From positions 186,001 to 250,000 of the forward strand of contig JADJKL010000001.1 of NCBI GenBank assembly GCA_016706055.1: 64,000 bases of DNA. The letters are read 5' to 3'. A program made the position numbers and the translations under genes. The notes under the pieces were generated by a model. That model saw only the letters and a program-made list of their open reading frames with translations. It was not told the DNA's origin and searched no databases. Below, in pieces: positions 20,583 through 30,697 of the stretch (its first letter is position 1; each line of letters begins with the position of its first letter). Source of the stretch: Chitinophagaceae bacterium. Its GTDB lineage: Bacteria > Bacteroidota > Bacteroidia > Chitinophagales > Chitinophagaceae.

Positions 20583-22025
20583 TTATTTTACTTGAATTCT
20601 CGCAGCAACAACATCCGTATTCAATTGCCAGTTAAAATAATGTTGAGCATTATTGAAACAAATATCTTGTATCACTTTTCCTGTCCACTCAATATCGTTT
20701 GGCAATTCTCCATTTTCTATTTCTTCACCAAAAAGATTACATAATATTCTTCTAAAATATTCATGACGAGGGAACGACAAGAATGATCGACTATCCGTCA
20801 ACATACCAATAAAACGACTAAGCAATCCCATATTACTGAGTGCATTTATTTGTTTAGTCATGCCATCCTTCTGATCGAGGAACCACCAGGAAGAACCCCA
20901 CTGCACTTTTCCTGCCGCAGTACCATCATTGAAGTTGCCAATCATGGTAGCAAACAATTCATTGTCGGCAGGATTTAAATTATAAATAATTGTTTTCGCC
21001 AACGTATCATTTTTATCCAAACGGTTTAAAAACTTAGATAATGTTCTTGCCTGTGAAAAATCACCAATACTATCCCAACCAGTATCGGGTCCAAGTTTAC
21101 CCAGCATGCGGCTGTTATTATTTCTTAATGCACCTAAATGATATTGTTGTACAAAACCTTTTTCCCAATCCCACTCAGCAAAATTGACCAGCATAGCTGA
21201 TTTGAATTTTCTGTTCTCCAACAAAGTGAGTTCACCTCCTGAACGGATATTGGCGAAGATGCCGGCTATCTCTGTAGTGGTATAATCCTCTGCATATATT
21301 TCTTCCAGGCCGTGGTCGCTGATGTTACAATTATTCTCTACAAAATAGGCATGCCGTTTCTTCAATGCCGATAAATAGTCATTGTAAGTGCTAATGGAAA
21401 CATCGGCTGCTTTTTCCAAACCAGTCAGGTAATTATTAAAGCCAGTGCTATCATCTACATTCATCGCCTTATCCGGACGAAATGCCGGTAATACTTTTAC
21501 TGACCAATTATCTTTTTTTATTTGCTGATGATATTCTAATGAGTCCAATGGGTCATCAGTGGTGCAAACAACTTTTACATTCATTTTTTCCAGTAATCCA
21601 CGAACACTATATTCCTTTGACTGCAGCTTTGCATTACACTCATCATAAATACTTTTGGCAGAATCTGCATTCAAAATTTTAGTGATACCAAAATAACGTT
21701 GCAATTCAAGATGCGTCCAATGGTATAATGGATTTCTTAATGTATAAGGAACAGTGGCAGCCCAAGCCTGAAATTTTTCCCAGTCTGTTTTATCGCCAGT
21801 AATGTAGGCTTCTTCCACACCATTGATACGCATAGCCCTCCATTTATAGTGATCTCCATTCAACCAAACTTTGGTTATGTTTTCAAAATTTTTATTGGCT
21901 GCAATTTCATTAGGCGGCAGGTGGTTATGATAATCAATGATGGGCATGTCTTTGGCATACTCATGATACAATCGTTGTGCTGTTGCATTAGTCAGCAGGA
22001 AATTTTCGTCGAGAAATTTTTTCAT
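20583..22025 (-). CDS. uxaC: Uronate isomerase
   Basis: 480 residues, uninterrupted, of the usual length. It isomerises D-galacturonate to D-tagaturonate and D-glucuronate to D-fructuronate in the cytoplasm. The metal-binding motif DYHNHLPPNEI is near residue 32, and the conserved C-terminal region includes GSSWWFLDQKDGMTKQ and DSRSFLSFPRHEYFRR. Its neighbours are uxaA upstream and the hexuronate transporter downstream. A repeat-rich gap of 184 bases separates it from uxaA, so it might have its own promoter. Confidence 0.96.
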   Translation of the reverse strand: MKKFLDENFLLTNATAQRLYHEYAKDMPIIDYHNHLPPNEIAANKNFENITKVWLNGDHYKWRAMRINGVEEAYITGDKTDWEKFQAWAATVPYTLRNPLYHWTHLELQRYFGITKILNADSAKSIYDECNAKLQSKEYSVRGLLEKMNVKVVCTTDDPLDSLEYHQQIKKDNWSVKVLPAFRPDKAMNVDDSTGFNNYLTGLEKAADVSISTYNDYLSALKKRHAYFVENNCNISDHGLEEIYAEDYTTTEIAGIFANIRSGGELTLLENRKFKSAMLVNFAEWDWEKGFVQQYHLGALRNNNSRMLGKLGPDTGWDSIGDFSQARTLSKFLNRLDKNDTLAKTIIYNLNPADNELFATMIGNFNDGTAAGKVQWGSSWWFLDQKDGMTKQINALSNMGLLSRFIGMLTDSRSFLSFPRHEYFRRILCNLFGEEIENGELPNDIEWTGKVIQDICFNNAQHYFNWQLNTDVVAARIQVK

Positions 22026-22058
22026 ACAATTTCTTTTTTAATATTTATTGGCCGAGTT

Positions 22059-22203
22059 GTTGTGCTACTATCATCTTTCGTTGCGTCGCACTTTTTATCG
22101 TTCGGTAATTCTATTCAGCTTTTTCCCGCAAAGTCGCAAAGTAAATAAGACGCAAAGTTTACAAGTCGGAATGTATTCTTTGCTCCTTGGCGCCTTTGCG
22201 TGA
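22059..22203. repeat. Intergenic interspersed repeat
   Basis: The gap between uxaA and uxaC holds CTACTATCATCTTTCGTTGC and GTCGCAC, then TTCGGTAATTCTATT. Both blocks recur in the same order and orientation at 30521-30626. Further on is a self-complementary series based on CGCAAAG and CTTTGCG, which can fold. No gene is present. Confidence 0.55.
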
Positions 22204-22209
22204 CACCTT

Positions 22210-23846
22210 CTATAAACTCACACCTCTCTTCCACGGAATAAAATCATCCTGGTTTAATTGCACTGCCTTTGGAATTACTTCTCCGCTTGCTGCTTTAATG
22301 CAATATTCAAGAATGGCTTCACCCATTTGTTCAATTGTTTTATCACCTTCAATCACCGGTCCGCAATCAATATCAATGATGTCATTCATTCTTTTGGTCA
22401 GGTTGCTGTTTGTTGAAACCTTAATTGTCGGGCAAACAGGATTCCCAGTAGGTGTTCCCAATCCCGTTGTAAATAAAATTAATGTAGCACCACTTGCTGC
22501 TTTACCTGTTGTTGCTTCCACATCATTACCCGGAGTGCAAACTAAATTCAATCCGGCTTTGGTTGCTGTTTCCGTATAATCCAATACATCCACTATCGGA
22601 GATGTGCCACCTTTCTTTGCAGCGCCGGCACTTTTTATCGCATCTGTAATCAATCCATCTTTTATATTTCCGGGAGAAGGATTCATTGAGAAACTGGAAC
22701 CTGCATTGGTTACCATTTCATCATATCTGCCCATCAGTTTGATAAACTTTTTTGCAGCGGACTCTTCAATGGTTCTGTCAATTAACTCTTGTTCCACACC
22801 ACATAACTCAGGAAATTCAGCCAGTAAAACTTTACCACCTAAAGCAACAACCAGATCAGAACAATATCCAACAGATGGGTTTGCCGAAATTCCACTGAAG
22901 CCATCGCTACCGCCACATTTTACGCCGATGCATAATTTATCAAGTGAAGCAGGTTGTCTTTCAAGTTTATTTATTTCAATCAGTCCTTCAAATGTTTTAC
23001 GAATTGAATCAGCAATTAATTGCTCTTCACTTTGTGATTGCTTCTGCTCAAAAATGAATAGTTGTTTATCAAAGCTCAGATTCTGCTTTTCAGATCATCT
23101 TTAAAATCCTGCACTTGTAAATTCTGACAACCGAGACTTAATACGGTTACACCACCTACATTCGGATGGTCGGCATAAGCAGCTAATAATTTACTTAATA
23201 CAGCTGCATCTTGTCTGATACCACCGCAGCCACCCTGATGATTAAGGAACTTTATTCCATCTACATTTTTGAAAGGACGATTTTGTGTATTCGCAGAAGG
23301 GGATAGGTCAATCGTTTCAAGACCTTCGCCTTTTTTATAAGCACTCACTAACTGGTGAGTGTATTGTTTGTATTTATCGGTAACAGCATAACCCAGTTCA
23401 TTGTGCATCGCTTCCCGGATTACATCAAGGTTTCTGTTTTCACAAAATACAGTTGGTATAAATAGCCAATAGTTCGCTGTTCCTACTCTGCCATCGTTTC
23501 TGTGATAGCCATTGAAAGTTTTGTCTTTGAATTTAGAAACATCAGGAGCCTGCCATTCAAAATCAGTTTTGCGGTAGGCATATTTTTCAGCTGCATGTTT
23601 TATATTTTCCGTTGTCATCCGGCTGCCTTTTGTTATAGGCATCTGTGCTTTACCAACCAATACACCATACATAGTCACTTCACCTCCTGCTGCTAAATCT
23701 TCTGTAAAGAATTTATGCTTGGCCGGAATATCATCTTGCAATACAAATTCATTTCCTTCAAAGGAAATGATTTCTCCTTTTGAAAGATTGGACAATGCAA
23801 CAATTACATTATCTTTTGGATGTACTTTTAAAACTTTATGCTTCAT
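22210..23846 (-). CDS. uxaA: Altronate dehydratase, frameshifted
   Basis: It dehydrates D-altronate to 2-keto-3-deoxygluconate. The N-terminal SAF-like domain (MKHKVLKVHPKDNVIVALS) and the catalytic body (DGRVGTANYWLFIPTV, NHQGGCGGIRQDA, VKCGGSDGFSGISANPSVG) are all present. A missing A near 23087 shifts the frame after FKDDLKS; the other frame continues as QNLSFDKQLFIF and then to the stop at 22210. Joined length is about 545 residues, near the family norm. It overlaps neither neighbour; uxaB ends five bases upstream. Confidence 0.92.
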
Positions 23847-23851
23847 TTCGT

Positions 23852-25369
23852 TTATGCCGTTACTTTGTTTGTTTCCAGTTGTGCAATTGTATTTAAAACG
23901 CCGTTAGCTATCATGTCCTGCAATTGTTCCTGCACTGCATTTAAAAACCCCGGGAAAGCAGTTAAGTCTGTCCCCCAAAGTTCTTCATCCTGCATTACTT
24001 CTTTTGCCAGATCCGCAGCAGCTTTATCTTTCCAGGCATTGTAAAAATATTCAGCGGACTCATCTTTAATTTCATACGGTGTTCCGTTAAGCTCACCGAA
24101 ATATTTATTGCCATCCTTCTTAATGGCTTTCATAAACAACAGGAAACCTGCAAAACCAGTTGCCATGTGCATCGGTGGGTTTTCGTTCAACTCATAATGT
24201 CTTGCTATCAGCGGTACATTTCTCATCTTCATTTTGGAAGTGTACTGTACTGTAATGCTAATCCATTGATGATCTATAAAGGGATTGCAGAAACGTTCGA
24301 ATACATTATTGGCAAAATCCGCCTTTACTTTTTTATCTATTTCAAAAGGAATTGCATTGGCAATTTCCTGATGCATAAGATTTTTTGCAAAAACAGAGAA
24401 TGTTTTATCCGTTACGGCTTCTCTTGTAATATTGAAACCTGATAAGAAAGCTAATCCACAATTGAAACTATGTGTACCATTCAGTAAACGCAACTTTAAT
24501 TCTTTAAATAAAGTAATGTCGGGAGTTATCACCACAGCATCATCTGCTTTATAAAATGATAACACTTCTTTTGTTTTTTCATTGCCTTCAATGGCCCATA
24601 GACGGAACACTTCGCTGTTAGTCAGCAATTCATCGGTATAGCCCAAGGCTTCTTCTGTTCTTTTCAATTCAACTGCATTCGGTTTGCCCGGAACAATTCT
24701 GTCTACTAAAGAATTACAGAATGTATTATGAGTTTCCAGCCACTCAATAAATTTAAAATCCAAATCATTGCTGTGTGCCAATTCCAATACTATGCTTTCT
24801 AATTTTGAACCGTTGTCTGTTATGAGTTCAGTTGGGACAATCACCATTCCACTTTCTGCACTACCGTTAAAAGCTTTGAATCTTTCCAAAAGAAAGGCTA
24901 ACAGTTTTCCCGGAAAAGAACTTGGTGGTTCGTCGTTAACATTATCATCAGTTAACTGAATACCTACTTCCGTTGTATTGGAAAGAATAATTTTCATTTC
25001 CAGATTATGAGCACATTCCAGAATTCTTTTCCATTCTGTATTGGCACTTAAGACCCGACTAACAGAGGCGTTGATAATATTTTCTTCAATGGTCTTTCCA
25101 TTTCCCACACCACGAACACAAACAGTATATAAACCATCTTGTTTGTCAAAGGCAGTACTGTCGCTATCGGTTGATTTAACAATCACTACTCTTCCGTTGA
25201 AAATGCCCTGCTTATTGGCTTTATCAATAAAATAATCGGGTAAGCCTCTCAGCAACACACCGGTTCCGAACTGCAACACTTTCTCTGGTAGCTCCAGTAA
25301 TTTCTCAGCCGGTATTTCTAATCCGGGTTGCGCAGCAATTTGTCCTAAGACATTTTTTGATAATTGCAT
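23852..25369 (-). CDS. uxaB: Tagaturonate reductase (altronate oxidoreductase)
   Basis: 505 residues, uninterrupted. A mannitol-dehydrogenase-family enzyme that reduces D-tagaturonate to D-altronate with NADH. Seen are the Rossmann start (EKVLQFGTGVLLRGLPDYF), NTTEVGIQLTDDNV, the catalytic-region sequence LLNGTHSFNCGLAFLSGFN (lysine, asparagine and histidine region of the family) and a helical C-terminus. It lies between the CE8 esterase (two-base gap) and uxaA (five bases), so it is clearly cotranscribed. A fructuronate reductase (UxuB) role is a less likely alternative. Confidence 0.93.
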   Translation of the reverse strand: MQLSKNVLGQIAAQPGLEIPAEKLLELPEKVLQFGTGVLLRGLPDYFIDKANKQGIFNGRVVIVKSTDSDSTAFDKQDGLYTVCVRGVGNGKTIEENIINASVSRVLSANTEWKRILECAHNLEMKIILSNTTEVGIQLTDDNVNDEPPSSFPGKLLAFLLERFKAFNGSAESGMVIVPTELITDNGSKLESIVLELAHSNDLDFKFIEWLETHNTFCNSLVDRIVPGKPNAVELKRTEEALGYTDELLTNSEVFRLWAIEGNEKTKEVLSFYKADDAVVITPDITLFKELKLRLLNGTHSFNCGLAFLSGFNITREAVTDKTFSVFAKNLMHQEIANAIPFEIDKKVKADFANNVFERFCNPFIDHQWISITVQYTSKMKMRNVPLIARHYELNENPPMHMATGFAGFLLFMKAIKKDGNKYFGELNGTPYEIKDESAEYFYNAWKDKAAADLAKEVMQDEELWGTDLTAFPGFLNAVQEQLQDMIANGVLNTIAQLETNKVTA

Positions 25370-25371
25370 AT

Positions 25372-26466
25372 TTAATTTATTGCAGGATTCCAGCGATTGC
25401 CAAAAACCCAGTTAACGGTTATATCTTTTTCGTTTACACCTTCGGGAAGATTATCGCTGTGCCAGCTAAAATCATTTCCACCCATACGGTGACAGTTATA
25501 ATAATAAATCCTTTCACCCCAATTAATCGTATTACTCGTTGGCACCCTATAAATAGGAGCGTCTTTCATATTCTTTGCAAACTCACAGTTCACTAAATAG
25601 AATTGTGCTTCCCGATGATAGCGGCCAAGCATAAAGCCATCATAGCCTTTGAATTTGCAATTCACCAATACAGTTTTAAAATCTTTGTTATTGGAACCAT
25701 CATGCCAGATACTGGCAGGTCCTGTGTTTGCATAGAAAGTACAATTCTCTGCCCAAGCCCAGCCACGGGGACAATAGAAATCAACACCACCTTCCATGCT
25801 GCAATCTTTAAAATAAAACATACCGTCAATTGTATTCCAGGGACTCACTGTGTCTCCTGCATAAGCTCTGAAATGGCAGTTAACTGCTTTAAGTCTTGTG
25901 GTTTTCATGGTTCTTAATGCCATTTGGTGACCGCCATTGGTAATTGTTTTTTTACCGGTAACAGTATCAGCTTTGCAATCAACAACCTTACTTTCTTTTA
26001 CATTAAAACCATAATCATTAGCAATGGTGAGATTTAATAGTGAAATATCATTTCCATTGACATTCATCGTAGCCACACCCCAATCATCAGGATGATCACA
26101 TCTCCATTCATCTCTTGCAATATCCTGAGTGATGGTAGTTTTTTCTTTACCCTCTCCTTCAAAAATGATATTATGCTTTTCGATGAAGATCTTTTCCCGA
26201 TAAGTTCCTTTCTTAATAAAAATTGTTCTTGCTGTTGCAGATGAATCCGATAAACTGTTGATAGCTCCCTGTACTGTTTTATAATCACCACTGCCATCAG
26301 CTGCTACAATAATTTTATTGGATATGGATTGTACTTGTTGTGCCGCAATACATCCTTGCGAAAGCATAAAGCCTGCAAAACAATAACTCCATATTCTTTT
26401 TTGGGTTTTTTTTTGTATTCTGGCCTTCTTTTTTACTTTGCTTGCTTGATCAGCCATTTCACCCAT
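25372..26466 (-). CDS. Divergent pectinesterase-like protein (CE8)
   Basis: 364 residues with a long basic N-terminus and a hydrophobic stretch (SYCFAGFMLSQGCIAAQQ) that should act as a signal peptide. The body is a right-handed beta helix opening with VAADGSGDYKTVQGAINSL, the pectin methylesterase start. The usual catalytic GxxDFIFG is replaced by GGVDFYCPRGW and LGRPW by LGRYHR, so the active site is unusual and the substrate may differ from methylated homogalacturonan. Its first 34 bases overlap the end of the GH28-GH105 gene. The start at 26466 is the only ATG before the domain. Confidence 0.82.
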   Translation of the reverse strand: MGEMADQASKVKKKARIQKKTQKRIWSYCFAGFMLSQGCIAAQQVQSISNKIIVAADGSGDYKTVQGAINSLSDSSATARTIFIKKGTYREKIFIEKHNIIFEGEGKEKTTITQDIARDEWRCDHPDDWGVATMNVNGNDISLLNLTIANDYGFNVKESKVVDCKADTVTGKKTITNGGHQMALRTMKTTRLKAVNCHFRAYAGDTVSPWNTIDGMFYFKDCSMEGGVDFYCPRGWAWAENCTFYANTGPASIWHDGSNNKDFKTVLVNCKFKGYDGFMLGRYHREAQFYLVNCEFAKNMKDAPIYRVPTSNTINWGERIYYYNCHRMGGNDFSWHSDNLPEGVNEKDITVNWVFGNRWNPAIN

Positions 26467-29400
26467 TCTTCTGTCGCAGCGTAATTTGTAAATTCAGCAG
26501 GTAATTTTCTTCCATCTAAATATTCATTATAAATCCATGGATCGCCTAAAGCGAAAACAGTTCCTTTGCCATACTTTGCTACAGCCATTACGTTAATATC
26601 TCCTTTCTTGACTACCACTTCAGCAAGGCTATTGACGTTTAGTGAACTGAATTCTTTGATGTATAATTTTTTCGATAATCCGAAAATCGGATGATTGTCT
26701 GTTGTAACAACTGCGCCTTGTTCAAAATGATTTCCTTCCACAAGATTTTTGTTGTCTTCATTAAACTGAATACCAAACTTAGCGGCCAGTTGATTGAAGT
26801 TTTTGAATTCAGCATTACCTGCATCATTACTCAACATCACTAATACACCACCATTTTTCACCCAATTGCTGATTGCTATTGCTTCTTTCGGTCCGACGTA
26901 CTTTGGTTTCTCTGTTTCTTTTTCCGTATCCGGATCAATCATAATATAGATAGAGGCATTTTTTAAAGTAGCAGAGGTTGGTAAACTTTCCAGTGATTTT
27001 GTTTGTACACCATACCTATTAAAAATATCACCCAGCATGGCATAGCCACTATTACTTTTATCTTCCCATGTATAATGCCAACGAACGGCAGTGCCGGTTG
27101 CATCTTTCTTCCATTCGTTATTAAAATAATAATCCAGTAAAACAGTTTTGCCTTTGCCAACAGATTGTGTTTCGTTCAATTCCATTTCGGCAGCACAAAG
27201 AATGAAAGCTCCCATCCCTTTTGAATCATTTGTGATTACCGGCTCACTCATATAATATTCATAACTACCATCACGGTAAGGTTTGCCACCAAGTCCTGAA
27301 ACAGCAACAGTACCTTTAAGGTTTACTTGGCCGTTAGGTTCTATTTGAATGAATTCTTTTAGTATGCCACGATAAGCTTTTATTGCCGCACTAAAATATC
27401 CTCCTGGTATGTAACCTTTTCTTGCAGCTTTTGCTAATGTGTAAGCCAGCATACAGGATGCAGAGGCCTCTGGATAATTTTTTTCTTTGCCAACCATGTT
27501 GGGTACATCATACCACAATCCTGTTTCTTGATCCTGTACTTTTTTTACCGCATTGGCAAAGCGATGGAGAATAGTAATTAACTCTGCCCTCTTTGGATGA
27601 TTAGCAGGAAAGTGGTCCAATACATCAACCAATGCCATTCCAAACCAGCCTAAACTTCTTGCCCAGAAATTGGGTGATTGCCCTGTTGTTTTATTGGCCC
27701 ATTGCTGTTCTTTACTTTCATCCCAGCCATGATACAGTAATCCTGTTTTTATATCCATGGCATGTTTCTCCATCAGGATAAATTGCTTTGCTATATCATC
27801 AAATGCTGCATCATCATGAAAGAGTTTTGCATACTCTGCATAAAATGGCTGACCCATATATAAGCCATCGAGCCACATTTGTGAAGTATATATTTTTTTA
27901 TGCCAAAACCACCTTCACTTGTTCTTGGATGTGTACGTAATTGATTTCTTAAAAGGTCAGCGGCTTTTTTATATTTTTCTTTTCCTGTAACCTGATACAG
28001 AAATAATAAATTTTTACCGTTGTTCAGATGGTCAATATTATATTCATCCGGACGATAACCTTTTATAGTGCCGTCGTTCTGAACATAAAAATCCATACTC
28101 TGCTGGATATAATTAAACCATTTCCCATCACCTGTTGCATTCCAGACAGATTCCATTCCTTTTAATATCACTCCCTGATCGTATCTCCACTTGGCAACTT
28201 TGTCACCTTCCAGTGTAAATGAATCTGGCCAGAGACGCATCGCAGTTTCAGAAAGTTTTTCACTCCATTTATAATCAGAGGGGTTGATGCTATGGAATGA
28301 AGTGCTGTTTTCCGAAGCACCCAGTTCATATTTTATTTTTTCTATGGCTTTTGAAAGATTGGTGTTCTTTATACTAATTGAATTACTTCTTTCTCCGTTC
28401 ACACGGAATAATAATTCTGCATCTTTTTTGTAACTGATATTGTCAAACAATAATTTATCGCTCTGTACAATATCAATAACCGGGTTTGTTTCATCGCTGA
28501 TGATAGTGATATTTCTAAAAACAATATTACTGGCTTCCTGCACATCAATTCCTTTATGCGATTGGAAAACCATATTCTCCAGTACAATATCTTTTACATG
28601 CATTTCAGGAATACCCCGAACGAAGATGGCTTTCTCTGCACCATTTACATATACATTGCTGATATAGAAATTTTTGAATACCGGTGTGGTTTCATCCACT
28701 GGCAAAAATTCAACTTTGGGTAATTCTCTTTTCTCTCCGGCTAAAGGAATTGGGTCCTTCGCTGCATAATACATATCAAACAGTATCGCTTCTCCCGGAA
28801 TATCCTTCATATAAATATCCTTAATGAAAATATCCTCCACCACACCACCACGACCTCTTGTTGTTTTAAAACGAAGTCCAATATCTGTTCCAATAAATGT
28901 GCAATTGCTTACATAAATATTTCTGGCACCGCCACTCATTTCACTGCCAATAACAAAACCGCCATGCGATGCATAAACAGTGCAACCTCGGATGATAACA
29001 TTCTCCGTTGGCATTCCTCTTTTTCTTCCATCCGCATCCCGGCCGCTTTTTATGCAGAGTCCATCATCACCAACATCGAAGATTGAATTCTCTATCAGTA
29101 CATTTTTACAACTCTCTACATCAATGCCATCTCCATTTTGTGCATACCATGGATTTTTTACTGTGATATTTCTTACCGTGATGTTTTCGCTCATGAGTGG
29201 ATGCAAACACCATGCAGCAGAGTTTTGAAAAGTAACTCCTTCGAGTAAAATGTTTTTACAGTTAGTCAGTAGCAAAAGATTGGGCCGTAAAAAATTTTTT
29301 ATGCTTGCATAGAACGCATCATCTTTTTCCGGAGAAATAGCACCGGGATTAGAAAGCTTTGAACCTTTTACTGATTGCTCAGAGGGATACCATGTTTTCT

Positions 29401-29935
29401 TATCAGTACTCAGCACACCGCCGCTGGCAACTAATTTTTTCCATTGTGTTTCATTCAGTTTATCTTTTTTTACCATTCGCCAGGCATCACCGTTTCCATC
29501 TATTATTCCTTTACCTGTAATAGCAATATTGGTTGCATCTGTTGCAGAAATGGGAGATTGGTTACGCATCTGTGGCAAACCTTCCCAGTTGGCTTTCACC
29601 AATGGGTATTGATCAAAATCTTTTGTAAATAATAAAGTGGCACCAGTTGCCAGGTAAAGATTGATATTGTTTTTTAAAACTAATGGACCTGTTAGCCACA
29701 AACCATTTGGAACTACAACAACACCGCCACCTTTTTTCGATAAGGCATCAATTGTTGCATTGATTGCTTTTGTATTTAATGTATTGCCATCTGCAATTGC
29801 ACCAAACGTAGCTATAGATAAAGTGTCTTGTTTGAATTTCGGCTCGATAATAACGGGCAAATTATCCCACTGCGAAAAAGTAGCGATAGCCAAAAAAAGG
29901 CAGGGTAATACTATTAAGATTTTTTTCATCGGCAA
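26433..29935 (-). CDS. GH28 polygalacturonase - GH105 unsaturated glucuronyl hydrolase fusion, frameshifted
   Basis: About 1167 residues. After a signal peptide comes a GH28 beta helix (residues 35-560) with the catalytic blocks NGDGID (267-272), DDGLCIKSG (290-298), SHGG (323-326) and RFK (355-357). It cleaves galacturonan. From about residue 570 a GH105 alpha/alpha barrel follows (KWRYDQGVILKGMESVW, MWLDGLYMGQPFYAEYAKLF, ARSLGWFGMALVDVLDHFP), which removes the unsaturated uronate left by lyases. The last 200 residues look like a DUF4350/glutaminase-like alpha/beta domain (IAISNWVKNGGVLVMLSNDA). A missing T at about 27898 splits the gene. It is first in the operon that ends at exuT, and a LacI-type site lies 87 bases upstream of its start. 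Confidence 0.88.
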
Positions 29936-30006
29936 GTGTGTGCTTTTTAGGCGTTTCGTTATACAAGTCTAACCAGATATTTGCTGTTAATCAACGAATT
30001 GCATGA

Positions 30007-30035
30007 GTTTTTTTACGCAATCGTTACCGGGAACG
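30007..30035. promoter_or_regulatory. Predicted LacI-family operator in front of the GH28-GH105/uxa operon
   Basis: The palindrome CGTTACCGGGAACG (30022-30035) is preceded by GTTTTTTTACGCAAT. The same 19-base run GTTTTTTTACGCAATCGTT, with the inverted form of the palindrome, occurs at 41018-41046 beside the lacI-type gene. A central CCGG inside an inverted CGTT/AACG is the style of LacI-family operators. Confidence 0.65.
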
Positions 30036-30069
30036 GTACCAATTTCCGCTTGCATTTTTTTGCTGCAGA

Positions 30070-30498
30070 TTAGGCCATTTTTACAGCCTGCCGGGCCAGT
30101 AATTTCCAGCTTCCGCCTTCTTTTTGAAAGATCAGTAAAATCCTTAAATGCACATCACCGGGTTTGCCACTGTCATTTGTTTTGGCAGTTAGAATATGCC
30201 GCACAACGGCAGTTTTTCCGTTGATACTGATGGTTTGTTCCGTTAAATAAATCGAAACGAAATCAGATTTACCACTTACTATTTTTTCTACAAATTCTGC
30301 TTTGCCTTCCACATGCCCACCGGAGTGACCATAGCTTAATTTATCGGAAACGACAGCTTCCAGTTTATCCTTTACACCATCAACCATAGCAATGCGTAAT
30401 TTTTCTACTGCATTGGCAACTGCGGTTTCCTTTTTACTTTGTGCATTAGTTACTACTGCGAAAGAAAAAAATAATAGAAATAAAATTGTTTTTTTCAT
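30070..30498 (-). CDS. Secreted NTF2-like (SnoaL/DUF4440-type) protein
   Basis: 142 residues with a signal peptide (ILFLLFFSFAVVTNAQ) followed by a cone-shaped NTF2 fold: VEKLRIAMVDGVKDKLEAVV, LSYGHSGGHVEGKAEFVEKI and a C-terminal strand GGSWKLLARQAVK. Proteins of this fold bind small ligands or catalyse isomerisations; no catalytic residue is conclusive here. It closes the operon of the pectin SusCD genes, 200 bases after the GH43 gene. Its role in pectin use is unknown. Confidence 0.72.
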   Translation of the reverse strand: MKKTILFLLFFSFAVVTNAQSKKETAVANAVEKLRIAMVDGVKDKLEAVVSDKLSYGHSGGHVEGKAEFVEKIVSGKSDFVSIYLTEQTISINGKTAVVRHILTAKTNDSGKPGDVHLRILLIFQKEGGSWKLLARQAVKMA

Positions 30499-30520
30499 GT
30501 GTGTATTTTTATGTTATCAT

Positions 30521-30626
30521 CGTCTGTACTACTATCGTCTTCGTTGCGTCGCACACTTCTGCTGCATGAATTCTACTCGGCATTTTGCAGCATCCCGATG
30601 TTTATCGAGAATTCGGTAATTCTATT
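30521..30626. repeat. Second copy of the intergenic interspersed repeat
   Basis: CTACTATCGTCTTCGTTGCG and TCGCAC (30528-30554) and TTCGGTAATTCTATT (30612-30626) match the order seen at 22059-22117. No gene lies between 30499 and 30697. Confidence 0.5.
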
Positions 30627-30697
30627 GGGCAACCCACCCCATTTTTCGAAAGCAAAACATTTTCCTCAATTCGCCCCTCCGGGGAGTGGAAGTTTCC

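Noticed and set aside
22187..22579. Long plus-strand frame (130 codons) opposite uxaA
   Set aside because: uxaA on the other strand explains the open frame; the translated text matches nothing.
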